The notes under the pieces are model-generated. The model was not told the origin of the DNA. It ran no database searches and worked only from the letters and a program-made list of their open reading frames with translations. Below, in pieces: positions 24,389 through 33,324 of a stretch of 64,000 bases of DNA. Numbering within the stretch: position 1 is the stretch's first letter; each line of letters starts with the position of its first letter. The stretch comes from Anaerolineales bacterium. Its GTDB lineage: Bacteria; Chloroflexota; Anaerolineae; Anaerolineales; Villigracilaceae. The stretch covers positions 1 through 64,000 of the forward strand of contig JAGNWT010000010.1 of the NCBI GenBank assembly GCA_017985935.1, read 5' to 3'. The translations under genes and the position numbers were made by a program.

Positions 24389-25000
24389 CTAATAATCAGG
24401 AATGAAATCCCTTTTATCTTTTACGGTTTTCTTGCTGCCAACCTCGCGGATGTGTTCGGAGTTGACCGGATACCAAAGAATGCGGTCGGGAACCATCCAA
24501 CCGTCGGTTAGATACACGTTGGAGCGGAACTGCACCGCCACCATCTTGTGATCCACCTGCACAACGATGCCTTTGATCCAACCACGAATGCGTTCGCGAT
24601 TCTTGTCGTGGTCGCAGAATACTTCCACAGTATCGCCCACTTCGAACGCGCTTTCCATCTCAGGCGCTTTCATGAAATCGAATTGAGCGCCGCGGGTCAC
24701 ACGCTTGATGGGTCTGCGCTTTTCGAGCAGCGGGTTCATCGGACGCTTGACGACCGGCACAACGGCAGGCTTCGGAGTCGCGAGCAATTTTGCCTTTGGC
24801 GCTTCAGCAACTGCCTGGGGTTGAACGGCAGCCACAGGAGCGGGCTTGTGTTTTGACTCTGCAGATTTTACAGACACGGTCTTGGGCGGTTTCGCCTTGA
24901 TCGCAACCTTCGCGATCTTCTTCACCGACTTGGTCTTCGCCGCCGCCTTTGGTCCCACCTTGATCTTTGCCTTCACTTTTACTTTCGATTTCACGGTCAT
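24389..25000 (-). CDS. unknown protein with lysine/alanine-rich tail and small beta-barrel-like domain
   Basis: The 203-residue protein has two parts. Residues 1-95 are low complexity, rich in Lys, Ala, Val and Pro (repeats such as VKVKAKIKV and AKPPKTVSV), like histone H1-type tails. Residues about 105-203 are globular: FEVGDTVEVFCDHDKNRERI, then WIKGIVVQVDHKMVAVQFR, DGWMVPDRILWYPV, which looks like a Tudor/SH3-type small barrel. I do not recognise a named family. It sits between sufD and sufS, so it may be part of the SUF unit; nucleic-acid or anionic-surface binding is a guess from the tail. Confidence 0.65.
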   Translation of the reverse strand: MTVKSKVKVKAKIKVGPKAAAKTKSVKKIAKVAIKAKPPKTVSVKSAESKHKPAPVAAVQPQAVAEAPKAKLLATPKPAVVPVVKRPMNPLLEKRRPIKRVTRGAQFDFMKAPEMESAFEVGDTVEVFCDHDKNRERIRGWIKGIVVQVDHKMVAVQFRSNVYLTDGWMVPDRILWYPVNSEHIREVGSKKTVKDKRDFIPDY

Positions 25001-25082
25001 AACTCACATCCTATTCTGGATTATAGAGACGCCCTCCGCCTCTTTCTTAACCTTCAACATGCTACGATCTGATCGGGTTTTT

Positions 25083-26414
25083 CTACCCCGAGAGTTTATC
25101 CTTTATCGCCTGCTGAAATCTCTCGCGCACGCCTTCAAATGGGATGCGCTGCATGATGGGGTCAAAGAAACCTTCAACCACCAATCGCTCGGCATCAGCC
25201 TGCGGAATGCCGCGGCTCTTGAGATAGAACAACGGCTCTTTCTCCAACTTGCCGACTGTCGCACCGTGGGTGCAGCGCACATCATCCGCGAGGATCTCCA
25301 AACCGGGGATCGAGTCCGCGCGGGACTGGTCATCCAACACCAGATTTCGATTAGCCTGGTAGCCGTCTGTCTTTTGCGCGCCGGGCGCAACATAGATCAT
25401 TCCCTGCCACACCGAGCGGCTCTTGCCGCGCAGCGCGCCTTTGAAGAGCAGGTCGCTTGTGGTATGCGGAGCGAGATGATTCTGCTGGGTATCGTGATCT
25501 AGGTGCTGGGTGCCGTCGGTGAAATAAAAACCAGACATGCGTCCCTGCGCGCCTTCGCCCGCAAGGTCCAGATCGGAGAAATTCTTGGTCAAGCGCGACC
25601 CCACTGCGCCGAAGATCCAATCGAGGTTGCCGCCGCGCTCGACACGGGCGCGCTCATGCGAGAAGTTCCACACGTGGCGTCCCCATGATTGCAATTCCAC
25701 AAAGCGCAGGTTTGCATCCTTGCCGACAGAAATTTCAACGATGCCGGCGTGCATGGCGTGACCGACCTCATTGGGTGAAGCGGACTCGTGGACATAGGTC
25801 ACTGACGCGCCGTCTTCCACACAGACGATCAAATGTGAGAAGTGAGCAAGGTCTGCGCCCGGTCCCCACAGCACAGAGTGAAGCGGAGTTTCAACCTGCA
25901 CATTCTTCGGTACGTACAACAACACGCCGTTCCCAGCTAAAGCAGAAGCGAGCGCGGCGAACTTGCCGTCTTCGGGCTTGACCACCTGACCGATCAGTTT
26001 CTTGAGCAATTCAGGGTACTCACGCTCGGCGGTGCGGATATCGGTGAAGACAACGCCTTTCGAAACGAGAGCAGGGTCAAGGTCTACGCGAGAACCGCCG
26101 GGCAGAAGTGTGATCTGTCCGCCGTGCTGTTCGCCCGTCAACGGTTTGAGAAGATACTCGGGCACAATAGGCAGGTCTTCAAATGCGCCGTCCTGCGGAA
26201 TTTTGAAATCCGAAGCGGGGAGCAATCTCAGGTCAGTGCGGCGCCAGGCCTCATCTGTGGTGACGGGCATGGAAAATTTTGTGAATGCATCCCAAGCCCT
26301 GGCGCGAACATCCTTCAGCCCGCCTTCGGGAATGGAATTATTGGTGAATGAAAACTCTTTCGCGGCAGAGTCGCGACGAGTTCTGGTGACTGATACTTTT
26401 GGTTTCTCTTGCAT
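25083..26414 (-). CDS. sufD: SufD, Fe-S assembly complex subunit
   Basis: A 443-residue SufB/SufD-family protein. The beta-helix core shows GASVTYVHESASP, LRFVELQSWGRHVWNF, QGRMSGFYFTDGTQHLDHDTQ and the C-terminal CTHGATVGKLEKEPLFYLKSRGI. It pairs with SufB and the SufC ATPase in the SufBC2D scaffold that builds clusters. It is one-third longer at the N-terminus than the conserved core, as usual. It lies 69 nt downstream of sufB, in a gap that holds an imperfect inverted repeat. Confidence 0.95.
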   Translation of the reverse strand: MQEKPKVSVTRTRRDSAAKEFSFTNNSIPEGGLKDVRARAWDAFTKFSMPVTTDEAWRRTDLRLLPASDFKIPQDGAFEDLPIVPEYLLKPLTGEQHGGQITLLPGGSRVDLDPALVSKGVVFTDIRTAEREYPELLKKLIGQVVKPEDGKFAALASALAGNGVLLYVPKNVQVETPLHSVLWGPGADLAHFSHLIVCVEDGASVTYVHESASPNEVGHAMHAGIVEISVGKDANLRFVELQSWGRHVWNFSHERARVERGGNLDWIFGAVGSRLTKNFSDLDLAGEGAQGRMSGFYFTDGTQHLDHDTQQNHLAPHTTSDLLFKGALRGKSRSVWQGMIYVAPGAQKTDGYQANRNLVLDDQSRADSIPGLEILADDVRCTHGATVGKLEKEPLFYLKSRGIPQADAERLVVEGFFDPIMQRIPFEGVRERFQQAIKDKLSG

Positions 26415-26428
26415 GTGTTTAATCCATT

Positions 26429-26484
26429 GAAAGTCGAAGGTTCAAAGTTGAAGGTAAATGCTCACCTCTCAACCTGTAACTTTC
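26429..26484. repeat. imperfect intercistronic inverted repeat (GTTGAAG-type)
   Basis: Direct units GTCGAAGGTT and GTTGAAGGT (26433-26455) face CCTCTCAACCTGTAACTTTC (26465-26484) on the other arm. It is similar in build to the elements at 7183 and 39292 and lies between sufD and sufB. Confidence 0.45.
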
Positions 26485-27911
26485 TACCCAATCGACCCTT
26501 CCATCTGTAATTGAATTAATCGATTCATTTCCACCGCATATTCCATCGGCAGTTCTTTGACGAGCGGCTCAATAAAGCCAGAAACGACCATGCCTGTGGC
26601 TTCCTCTTCGGAAAGTCCGCGCGACATGAGGTAGAAAAGCTGTTCCTCACCGACCTTGGAGACCGAAGCCTCGTGACCAATGGTCACATCATCTTCATCG
26701 ATCTCGATCGAAGGATAGGTGTCGGAGCGGGATTTCGGGTCGAGCAGCAACGCATCACACACCACATTAGACTTCACGCCCTTCGAGCCTTTGTACACTT
26801 TGACGAGCCCGCGGTAGGAAGCGCGTCCGCCATTCTTGGAAATGGATTTGGATGTGATCTTGCTGGTGGTGTTCGGCGCAAAATGCACCATCTTCGAGCC
26901 GGCATCCTGAATTTGACCTGCGCCTGCGAATGCCATGGAGAGCATTTCGCCATGAGCGCCGGGCTCCATCAAATAGCAGGAGGGATATTTCATCGTGAGC
27001 TTGGAGCCGAGGTTAGCATCCACCCACTCATGCGTGCCGTTCTCAAAAACTTTTGCACGCTGGGTCACGAGATTGAATACATTGGTGGACCAGTTCTGGA
27101 TAGTCGAATAGCGCGAGCGAGCGCCTTTCTTGACCACGATCTCGATCACACCGGAATGGAAGGAGTTGGTGGTGTACTGCGGAGCGGTACAACCTTCCAC
27201 ATAATGCACCGAAGCGCCTTCATCCACAATGATGAGCGTGCGTTCGAACTGACCGACATTGGCGGTGTTCAAGCGGAAGTAAGCCTGCAATGGCAGATCC
27301 ACTTTCACACCCTTCGGCACGTAGACGAACGATCCGCCCGACCAGACAGCGCTGTTCAATGCGGCAAATTTATTATCTTCAATGGGAACGACCGTGCCAA
27401 AATATTCACGGAACAGGTCTGGGTACTGACGCAAGCCATCTTCGATCGAGAGGAAGATCACGCCCTGCTTTTCGAGATGTTCAAGGATCGAGTGATAGAC
27501 CATCTCCGACTCGTACTGCGCGCCGACGCCTGCCAAAAATTTCTGTTCGGCTTCGGGAATGCCCAGTTTGTCAAATGTGTTCTTGATGTCGGATGGCACA
27601 TCGTCCCAGTTCTTCTCGCTCTTCTCGGTCGGCTTGACGTAATAAAAAATATTATCAAGTTCGAGATCGCCAAGCTCGGGTCCCCAATTGGGCATGGGGC
27701 GGCTGATGTAATGCTCGTACGCCTTAAGGCGGAATTCGAGCATCCATTTCGGTTCGCCCTTCATGCGCGAAATATTTTCCACGACCTCGCGGCTTAATCC
27801 GCGCTCAGACTTGAATACATAATTGTCGTCGCGGTCATGGAAGCCGTACTTGTAATCGCCAATTTCATCGAGGATCTTGGCGTCTTCGTTAAGTTTGGTA
27901 TCTTCTGCCAT
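26484..27911 (-). CDS. sufB: SufB, Fe-S assembly complex subunit
   Basis: The 475-residue SufB has the hallmark N-terminus [20 protein letters not shown], the central [40 protein letters not shown], and C-terminal [20 protein letters not shown]. It is the Gram-positive-like SufB form rather than the enterobacterial one. I chose the ATG at 27911 (MAEDTKLN); the frame opens at a GTG 9 nt earlier. It is the major scaffold for Fe-S assembly with SufC and SufD. Confidence 0.96.
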   Translation of the reverse strand: MAEDTKLNEDAKILDEIGDYKYGFHDRDDNYVFKSERGLSREVVENISRMKGEPKWMLEFRLKAYEHYISRPMPNWGPELGDLELDNIFYYVKPTEKSEKNWDDVPSDIKNTFDKLGIPEAEQKFLAGVGAQYESEMVYHSILEHLEKQGVIFLSIEDGLRQYPDLFREYFGTVVPIEDNKFAALNSAVWSGGSFVYVPKGVKVDLPLQAYFRLNTANVGQFERTLIIVDEGASVHYVEGCTAPQYTTNSFHSGVIEIVVKKGARSRYSTIQNWSTNVFNLVTQRAKVFENGTHEWVDANLGSKLTMKYPSCYLMEPGAHGEMLSMAFAGAGQIQDAGSKMVHFAPNTTSKITSKSISKNGGRASYRGLVKVYKGSKGVKSNVVCDALLLDPKSRSDTYPSIEIDEDDVTIGHEASVSKVGEEQLFYLMSRGLSEEEATGMVVSGFIEPLVKELPMEYAVEMNRLIQLQMEGSIG

Positions 27912-27986
27912 TCGGTTCACCGTTTATTTTTCTGATGAAGCCCCGCATCGAGCGGACCTTCGACCTACTACCGATTAAAAGAGATT

Positions 27987-28763
27987 CTAGGCCTCTGCCG
28001 TTTCTTCATACTTCTCGCGCACCCAATCATAGCCGTGCTCTTCAAGGTGCAGCGCGAGGTCGGGTCCACCAGATTCGACGATGCGACCATCGAGCATGAT
28101 GTGGACGAATTGAGGCTTGATGTAATTCAACAGGCGCTGATAATGCGTAATGACCAGCACGCCAAGTTCGGGTCCAGAAAGAGCGTTTACGCCTTCAGAG
28201 ACGATGCGCAGGGCGTCAATATCCAGCCCTGAGTCGGTCTCATCCAAAATGGCGATCTCTGGTTTGAGGGCTGCCATTTGCAGGATCTCGGCACGCTTCT
28301 TTTCACCGCCGGAAAAACCATCGTTGAGATAGCGACCCGCAAAAGCATGGTCCATCTTGAGGGTATCCATCTTTTCCTTGAGCATTTTTCGGAACTCAGG
28401 AATGGGCATGCCCTTATCTTCGGGGTTGACCGCGCGGCGACGGGCGTTGAGCGCAGAACGCAGGAAGTTCGCCACGGTCACGCCGGGGATGGCGACCGGG
28501 TACTGAAAGGCCAAAAAGATTCCAGCGCGAGAGCGTTCATCAGGCTCCAGTTCCAGAATGTTTTGCCCCTTAAAGATGACTTCGCCATCAGTTACCGTAT
28601 AATTGGGATGCCCCATCAATGTGTAAGCGAGTGTAGACTTGCCTGTGCCGTTCGGACCCATGATCGCATGGATTTCACCCTGATTAATGGTCAACGAGAG
28701 TCCTTTGAGAATTTCCTTACCTTCAATGCTAACGTGCAAGTTCTTGATTTCGAGTTGCGACAT
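27987..28763 (-). CDS. sufC: SufC ATPase
   Basis: A 258-residue ABC ATPase. Walker A is GPNGTGKST, the Q-loop lies in [10 protein letters not shown], the signature is [11 protein letters not shown] and Walker B is [12 protein letters not shown]; all match SufC. It powers conformational change of the SufBC2D complex. It is the first gene of the SUF operon, with an AGGAG site and a strong promoter about 50 nt upstream. Confidence 0.97.
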   Translation of the reverse strand: MSQLEIKNLHVSIEGKEILKGLSLTINQGEIHAIMGPNGTGKSTLAYTLMGHPNYTVTDGEVIFKGQNILELEPDERSRAGIFLAFQYPVAIPGVTVANFLRSALNARRRAVNPEDKGMPIPEFRKMLKEKMDTLKMDHAFAGRYLNDGFSGGEKKRAEILQMAALKPEIAILDETDSGLDIDALRIVSEGVNALSGPELGVLVITHYQRLLNYIKPQFVHIMLDGRIVESGGPDLALHLEEHGYDWVREKYEETAEA

Positions 28764-28817
28764 ACCTTCTATGCTCCTGAATTAAGCCATTACTGGCGTT
28801 TTTATCAACAGAGTGGC

Positions 28818-28846
28818 ATTATAGCAGGGTTGGATAAATATGTCAA
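28818..28846 (-). promoter_or_regulatory. suf operon promoter, full consensus
   Basis: On the minus strand TTGACA (28841-28846) and TATAAT (28818-28823) are exactly 17 nt apart, a perfect housekeeping-sigma promoter. The start point would be near 28811, giving a 5' leader of about 48 nt for sufC. The operator-like dyad overlaps the first base of the -35 box. Confidence 0.9.
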
Positions 28847-28871
28847 TATTTATGATATTTTTCTAGTATAT
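28846..28871. promoter_or_regulatory. candidate SufR operator at the suf promoter
   Basis: ATATTTATGA, six-base spacer, TCTAGTATAT. The arms share ATAT-N4-GA / TC-N4-ATAT symmetry. The same 26-bp element with two changes occurs at the sufR promoter (32207-32232). It abuts the -35 box, which fits repression. Two further TTCTA-containing sites lie at 28889 and 28914 (ATTCTAGAAT is a perfect palindrome). Confidence 0.75.
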
Positions 28872-28996
28872 TTCACTACGCGCAATTATTCTAAAACGGG
28901 TTTATCAATGAATATTCTAGAATTTGCACAGATAAGCTGAATCCCTTTCGCAATGCCTTATTCTTCGGTCTGTATTACACTTGAATGACCTGACTT

Positions 28997-29002
28997 TATA
29001 AA
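28997..29002 (+). promoter_or_regulatory. -10 box of phosphoesterase gene
   Basis: TATAAA ends 7 nt before the ATG at 29010, with a weak -35-like ATTACA at 28974. There is no ribosome site, so the transcript may be leaderless. Confidence 0.45.
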
Positions 29003-29009
29003 AGTAAAA

Positions 29010-32000
29010 ATGAAAAAAATCCCACTTCAAAAAAGATTTCCCTACTGGCTGATTATCACTTCCACACTGGCGGCAAGCATTTTTTCGTCAGTAAATCCCA
29101 AACAAGCGTCGGCAACGAGTGAAGACAGCGCGAACGCTCTCCCATCTCTTCAGACCGAAAATATCGTCTTCGCTGTGATCGGAGATTATGGCATTGCGGG
29201 TCAAGCCGAAGCGGATGTTGCGAATCTGGTCAAGAGCTGGAATCCCAACTTCATCGTCACGGTCGGCGACAACAACTACGAAAACGGGCTTGCCGAAACC
29301 ATTGACCAAAACATCGGGCAGTACTATCACGATTACATTTTCCGCTACACAGGCAAATACGGAGCCGGCTCCCCCACCAACCGATTCTTTCCCGCCCTTG
29401 GAAATCACGATTGGGGAAATAACGGCATCAGACCTTACCTTGCATATTTCACCCTGCCAGGAAATGAAAGATATTACGACTTCGTCAGCGGTCCCGTCCA
29501 TTTCTTTATTTTAGACAGCGACCCCAAAGAGCCGGATGACGTCTCTTCCACGGGCAAGCAAGCCGGGTGGCTCAAGAACGGACTAGCCGCATCCACCTCC
29601 ACCTTCAACATTGTCATCGCGCATCACGCGCCTTACTCCTCAGGCAGGCATGGACCGAACACGTACATGCAGTGGCCCTTCAAAACCTGGGGAGCACACG
29701 CCGTCTTAAGTGGGCATGACCATACCTACGAAAGGCTTTTGATCAGCGACCTGGTCTATTTCGTCAACGGGCTGGGCGGAGATACTCCTTACAACTTCGG
29801 CACCACCGTAGTGGGCAGCCAGGTCCGCTTCAACAAAGATTACGGGGCAATGCGCGTGGAAGCGAACAGCGTCTCCATGAAGTTTCAATTTTACACACGG
29901 GCAAACATTCTCGTGGATGAGTACACCATCACAAAAAATGTACCCATCGTCAATTCGATCCTCCGCGCCGCCGCCAGCCCAACCAACGCCTCGACCATTA
30001 ATTACTCTGTCACTTTTTCTGAACCAGTGACCGGCGTGGATGTTTCAGACTTTCAATTGACTGCAACAGGAATTAGCGGCGCATCCGTCACAAGTGTGAG
30101 CGGCGCAGATGCGACTTACACGGTCTCAGTCAATACTGGAAGCGGCAGCGGATCGCTCAGGCTGGATATTCTTGACGACGACAGCATCCTCGACGCAACC
30201 AATAATCCCCTTGGGTCGTTGGGTGCTGGCAATGGAAATTTCAGCAACGGCGAATCGTACGTGGTCGATAAAATTCCCCCAGTCGTAACTGCCATCACAC
30301 GCGCAGGCGCGTCACCCACTTACGCGCTCAACGTGGACTTTAACATCGTGTTCTCTGAACCCATGAGTGGCATCAATGTCTCGGACTTCAAACTTGAAAC
30401 AGCAGGCATTACGGGCGCATCAGTCAACAGTGTAAGCGGCGCAGGCACGAATTACGTTGTTTCCGTCAATACGGGCAGCGGCAATGGCACAGTTCGCCTC
30501 GACGTGATAGACAACGACGCCTTCACAGACACGGTTGGTAACAAACTGGGCGGTGACGGCGCCGGTAACGGCAACTTCACCGGCGAGGCTTTCACGATCG
30601 ATAAATCCATCCCCAAAGTGATCTCGATCGCCCGGTCTTCTCCCAGCCTGACAAATGCGGCAAGCGTGGATTTTGTCGTGACCTTTTCCGCGTCTGTGAG
30701 CGGGGTGGACCCGAGCGACTTTTTCGCCGCCACAAATCTCAACAGCGCATCGATCGGCGCAGTGAGCGGTTCGGGCAATATTTACATCGTCACCGCCCTG
30801 ACCGGGTCTGGGGACGGCACATTGCAGATCAACCTCATCGATGACGACAGCATCCTAAACGAGGCAGGTACCCCTCTGGGTGACTTTGGGAAAGCGAATG
30901 GCGATTTTTCAGGCGGAGAAAGTTACACGATAGACAGAACCGCGCCTGTGGTGACATCGATCATTCGCTCGAGCGGGAATCCTTCCACATCTTCCAGTGT
31001 AAGTTTCATTGTCACTTTTTCAGAATCAGTGATCGGCGTGGAGCAGACCGACTTCTCGCTTTTCACGAACAGCATCTCCGGAACCTTTATCGAAGGCGTC
31101 AGCCCATCCGATCCGTTCTATGTGGTCAGCGTCAACACCGGAGACGGCACAGGCAACCTCCGTCTGGACGTGATCGATCATGACAACATCACAGATCTGG
31201 CTGGCAATTTCCTGGGCGGACTCGGCAGCGGCAACGGAAATTATATTAATGGCGAAACCTACACCATTGAAAAATCTGCGCCCGGCGTAACATCCATCAT
31301 CAGCGCCGGCTCAAATCCTTCGAATGCTTCCAGCATTGACTTCATCGTCACATTTTCAGAATCTGTGAGCGGAGTGGATGCCGCTGACTTTAGCTTGACC
31401 GCTCAAAATATCCTCAATGCTTCGATCATCACGGTCAATAATTTTGACCCTTTCTATATCGTCTCGGTGAATACCGGCGTTGGGATGGGAACTCTGCGTT
31501 TGGATTTTTTGGACAACGACAGCGTGCAGGATGCTTCGGGCAATAAACCCGGCGGCGACGGAATCGGGAACGGTAGTTTTTTCAACGGGCAAACGATTTC
31601 CATTGTCAAGGCGCAAACTAATTTCCCGCCCCCAACCCTGCGTGATCCCAAACGAAATTTTTTGACTAACAACTCAAGACCAGAATTCTCATGGATGAGG
31701 GTCCGCAATGCGGCAGCCTACGAGATATCCATTGCGTCAGATAATAATTTCACGAACATTCTTGCCACTCAAGTGGTCAATGGGGTTTCTTATACTCACC
31801 AGTCAAACTTAGCTGACGGGATATATTTTTGGCGCGTGCGGGCTTACGGTCCCGATCTTCAGCCCGGAAAAGACAGCGCCAACAACTCATTCATCGTAGA
31901 CACTTCCCCGCCGGTGGCTCCGGGATTGATCAGCCCTGTCAACGACGCGAACATCAGCGCAAGGCTGAAATTCTCCTGGTTCAAAATCCAGGATGCCACC

Positions 32001-32186
32001 CGGTACCAAATCGAGATCGACAATAATTCCGACTTTTCAAGTCCTGAATGGAGCTCGATCCGGTCGGAACCAGGTTATCAGATTCTAACCTTCCGCTCTG
32101 GCAGGTATTTTTGGAGAGTCCGCGCGAAGGATATGGCAGGAAATTGGGGCGACTGGTCGTTTGTAAATGTCTTCAATATCCGGTAA
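29010..32186 (+). CDS. secreted metallophosphoesterase with five Ig-like repeats
   Basis: The 1058-residue exported protein has an N-terminal signal segment (WLIITSTLAASIFSSV, possible cleavage near residue 36). Residues 50-300 are a purple-acid-phosphatase-like metallophosphoesterase with all ligands: VIGDYG, GDNNYENG, GNHDWGN, HHAPYSSG and GHDHTYER. Five repeats of 111-112 residues follow (311-867), each with VTFSE.VSGVD..DF and VSVNTGSGxGxLRLD..D.DS. Two fibronectin-like units (about 870-1058; PEFSWMRVRNAAAYEISIA, LKFSWFKIQDATRYQIEID) close the protein. It probably hydrolyses phosphate esters at the cell surface, with the repeats as a stalk or adhesive part. Confidence 0.85.
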   Translation: MKKIPLQKRFPYWLIITSTLAASIFSSVNPKQASATSEDSANALPSLQTENIVFAVIGDYGIAGQAEADVANLVKSWNPNFIVTVGDNNYENGLAETIDQNIGQYYHDYIFRYTGKYGAGSPTNRFFPALGNHDWGNNGIRPYLAYFTLPGNERYYDFVSGPVHFFILDSDPKEPDDVSSTGKQAGWLKNGLAASTSTFNIVIAHHAPYSSGRHGPNTYMQWPFKTWGAHAVLSGHDHTYERLLISDLVYFVNGLGGDTPYNFGTTVVGSQVRFNKDYGAMRVEANSVSMKFQFYTRANILVDEYTITKNVPIVNSILRAAASPTNASTINYSVTFSEPVTGVDVSDFQLTATGISGASVTSVSGADATYTVSVNTGSGSGSLRLDILDDDSILDATNNPLGSLGAGNGNFSNGESYVVDKIPPVVTAITRAGASPTYALNVDFNIVFSEPMSGINVSDFKLETAGITGASVNSVSGAGTNYVVSVNTGSGNGTVRLDVIDNDAFTDTVGNKLGGDGAGNGNFTGEAFTIDKSIPKVISIARSSPSLTNAASVDFVVTFSASVSGVDPSDFFAATNLNSASIGAVSGSGNIYIVTALTGSGDGTLQINLIDDDSILNEAGTPLGDFGKANGDFSGGESYTIDRTAPVVTSIIRSSGNPSTSSSVSFIVTFSESVIGVEQTDFSLFTNSISGTFIEGVSPSDPFYVVSVNTGDGTGNLRLDVIDHDNITDLAGNFLGGLGSGNGNYINGETYTIEKSAPGVTSIISAGSNPSNASSIDFIVTFSESVSGVDAADFSLTAQNILNASIITVNNFDPFYIVSVNTGVGMGTLRLDFLDNDSVQDASGNKPGGDGIGNGSFFNGQTISIVKAQTNFPPPTLRDPKRNFLTNNSRPEFSWMRVRNAAAYEISIASDNNFTNILATQVVNGVSYTHQSNLADGIYFWRVRAYGPDLQPGKDSANNSFIVDTSPPVAPGLISPVNDANISARLKFSWFKIQDATRYQIEIDNNSDFSSPEWSSIRSEPGYQILTFRSGRYFWRVRAKDMAGNWGDWSFVNVFNIR
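29940..31610 (+). repeat. five tandem coding repeats of about 333 bp
   Basis: Units begin near 29940, 30273, 30606, 30939 and 31275. The protein repeat is well conserved in its VTFSE and VNTGSG segments while DNA identity is lower, so these are old domain duplications under selection rather than a recent expansion. Confidence 0.85.
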
Positions 32187-32206
32187 ATACTTCAATTTTC
32201 GATAGG

Positions 32207-32232
32207 ATATTTATGATATTTATCTAATATAT
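32207..32232. promoter_or_regulatory. candidate SufR operator at the sufR promoter
   Basis: ATATTTATGA, spacer TATTTA, TCTAATATAT. It differs from the suf-promoter element at two positions only. Its last base touches the -35 TTGACA (32232-32237), so a bound regulator should block its own promoter. Confidence 0.75.
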
Positions 32233-32260
32233 TGACAATCGTTCATGTCTTGTGTATACT
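32232..32260 (+). promoter_or_regulatory. sufR promoter, leaderless
   Basis: TTGACA (32232-32237), 17-nt spacer, TATACT (32255-32260), six nt, then ATG at 32267. With a start 6-7 nt after the -10 box the mRNA begins at the start codon. Confidence 0.85.
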
Positions 32261-32266
32261 CAAAAC

Positions 32267-32890
32267 ATGAAATCTACGAGAGACAAGATCTTACAAACTT
32301 TACTTCAAAAGCCGCGCTCCACAATCAACACACTGGCTGAAGCTGTCGGCATAAACCCAATCTCTGTCCGGCATCATCTCACGAATCTTCAGATGGAAGG
32401 ATTGGTTGAAGGTCAGGAAGAACGCCACGGAGTGGGACGGCCGCGCCTGGTGTATTTATTAACCACAGAAGGCATGGAGCGCTTCCCCACCCGCTACATG
32501 CAGCTCACCACGCGCCTGCTTTCGCAAATGAAGGACACCATGCCAGAACCGGTGGTGGCCAAACTGTTCAATCAGATCGCTGAAGACCTCGCCAGCCAGT
32601 ATTCCAAAGACATGCAGGGATTGAGTATGGAAGAGCGCCTTGACTTCGTCAAGGATATGCTTGCTCGCGAAGGCTTCACTGTTGAATGGGAAAAGAAGGA
32701 TGGACAATATCAGATCCATGAGATCTCCTGCCCATACTATCAGATCGGCGTTGCCCACCCGGAAGTTTGTACTGTCGATCAGACCTTGATCTCAAAGATG
32801 CTTGCCCTGCCTGCGAATAAAGTTCAATGCATTTTGGACGGCGGCTCCCACTGCACCTACGTCATCCAAAAAGCAGATAACAAGAATTAA
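32267..32890 (+). CDS. sufR: SufR-type iron-sulfur-sensing transcriptional regulator
   Basis: The 207-residue DeoR/ArsR-like winged-helix protein has its HTH at residues 10-60 (INTLAEAVGINPISVRHHLTNL) and the wing with GVGRPRLVYLLTTEG. The C-terminal half has the SufR cysteine pattern: ISCPYYQIGVAHPEVCTVD, VQCILDGGSHCTYVI, which in cyanobacterial SufR binds a [4Fe-4S] cluster. It should repress suf and itself when clusters are plentiful. The ATG at 32267 is 6 nt after a -10 box; the frame extends 5 codons upstream into the promoter. The DUF59 gene follows after 24 nt. Confidence 0.9.
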   Translation: MKSTRDKILQTLLQKPRSTINTLAEAVGINPISVRHHLTNLQMEGLVEGQEERHGVGRPRLVYLLTTEGMERFPTRYMQLTTRLLSQMKDTMPEPVVAKLFNQIAEDLASQYSKDMQGLSMEERLDFVKDMLAREGFTVEWEKKDGQYQIHEISCPYYQIGVAHPEVCTVDQTLISKMLALPANKVQCILDGGSHCTYVIQKADNKN

Positions 32891-32914
32891 TTTATAGATC
32901 AATCAAGAGGAACC

Positions 32915-33262
32915 ATGAGCGAAACAGAAATCAATGAAATCCGCTGGACCATTCACGATACCCACCCGGACAAAGTAAAGAACGCCCGCGCCAAACTTTC
33001 TGAGGTGGTGGACCCCGAGATCGGAATGAACATCATCCAGTTGGGATTGATCCGCAATGTTGAGATCGTGGATGGGATCGGGCGCGTCAAAATGATCCTC
33101 ACCACACCGTTCTGTCCCTACGGACCCGCCATGATCGAGATGACCAAAGCCAAAGCCGTCGAAGGGTTGGATATGCCCGTCAACATTGAGATGGGCATGG
33201 AAATGTGGGACTTCTCCATGATGGAAGACCCCTCCGCTTTGGATTGGGGCATGTACGCCTAA
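32915..33262 (+). CDS. DUF59/MIP18-family Fe-S assembly factor (SufT-like)
   Basis: A 115-residue protein of the metal-sulfur cluster assembly family. VVDPEIGMNIIQLGLIRNVEI is the DPE motif strand, and TTPFCPYGPAMIEM carries the conserved cysteine. Such proteins (SufT, PaaD-like, human CIAO2) help transfer Fe-S clusters to target proteins. It is in one unit with sufR and has a GAGG site. It ends at a terminator shared with the convergent cupin regulator. Confidence 0.88.
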   Translation: MSETEINEIRWTIHDTHPDKVKNARAKLSEVVDPEIGMNIIQLGLIRNVEIVDGIGRVKMILTTPFCPYGPAMIEMTKAKAVEGLDMPVNIEMGMEMWDFSMMEDPSALDWGMYA

Positions 33263-33285
33263 AGACAGTAGTCTTTCAAAATAAT

Positions 33286-33324
33286 AAAAAAGGACGCCAT
33301 CCAAAACGGATGGCGTCCTTTTTT
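33286..33324. terminator. bidirectional terminator
   Basis: AAAAAAGGACGCCATCC (33286-33302) pairs perfectly with GGATGGCGTCCTTTTTT (33308-33324). It separates the SufR unit from the convergent XRE-cupin gene, whose stop overlaps it. Confidence 0.95.

Noticed and set aside
26673-27797. 374-residue plus-strand ORF antisense to sufB
   Set aside because: Same reason: His-rich shadow composition with no recognisable motif, opposite a complete SufB.
29940-31610. direct repeats that could be mistaken for a CRISPR or satellite array
   Set aside because: The period is about 333 bp, within one open frame, with protein-level conservation; these are coding domain repeats.
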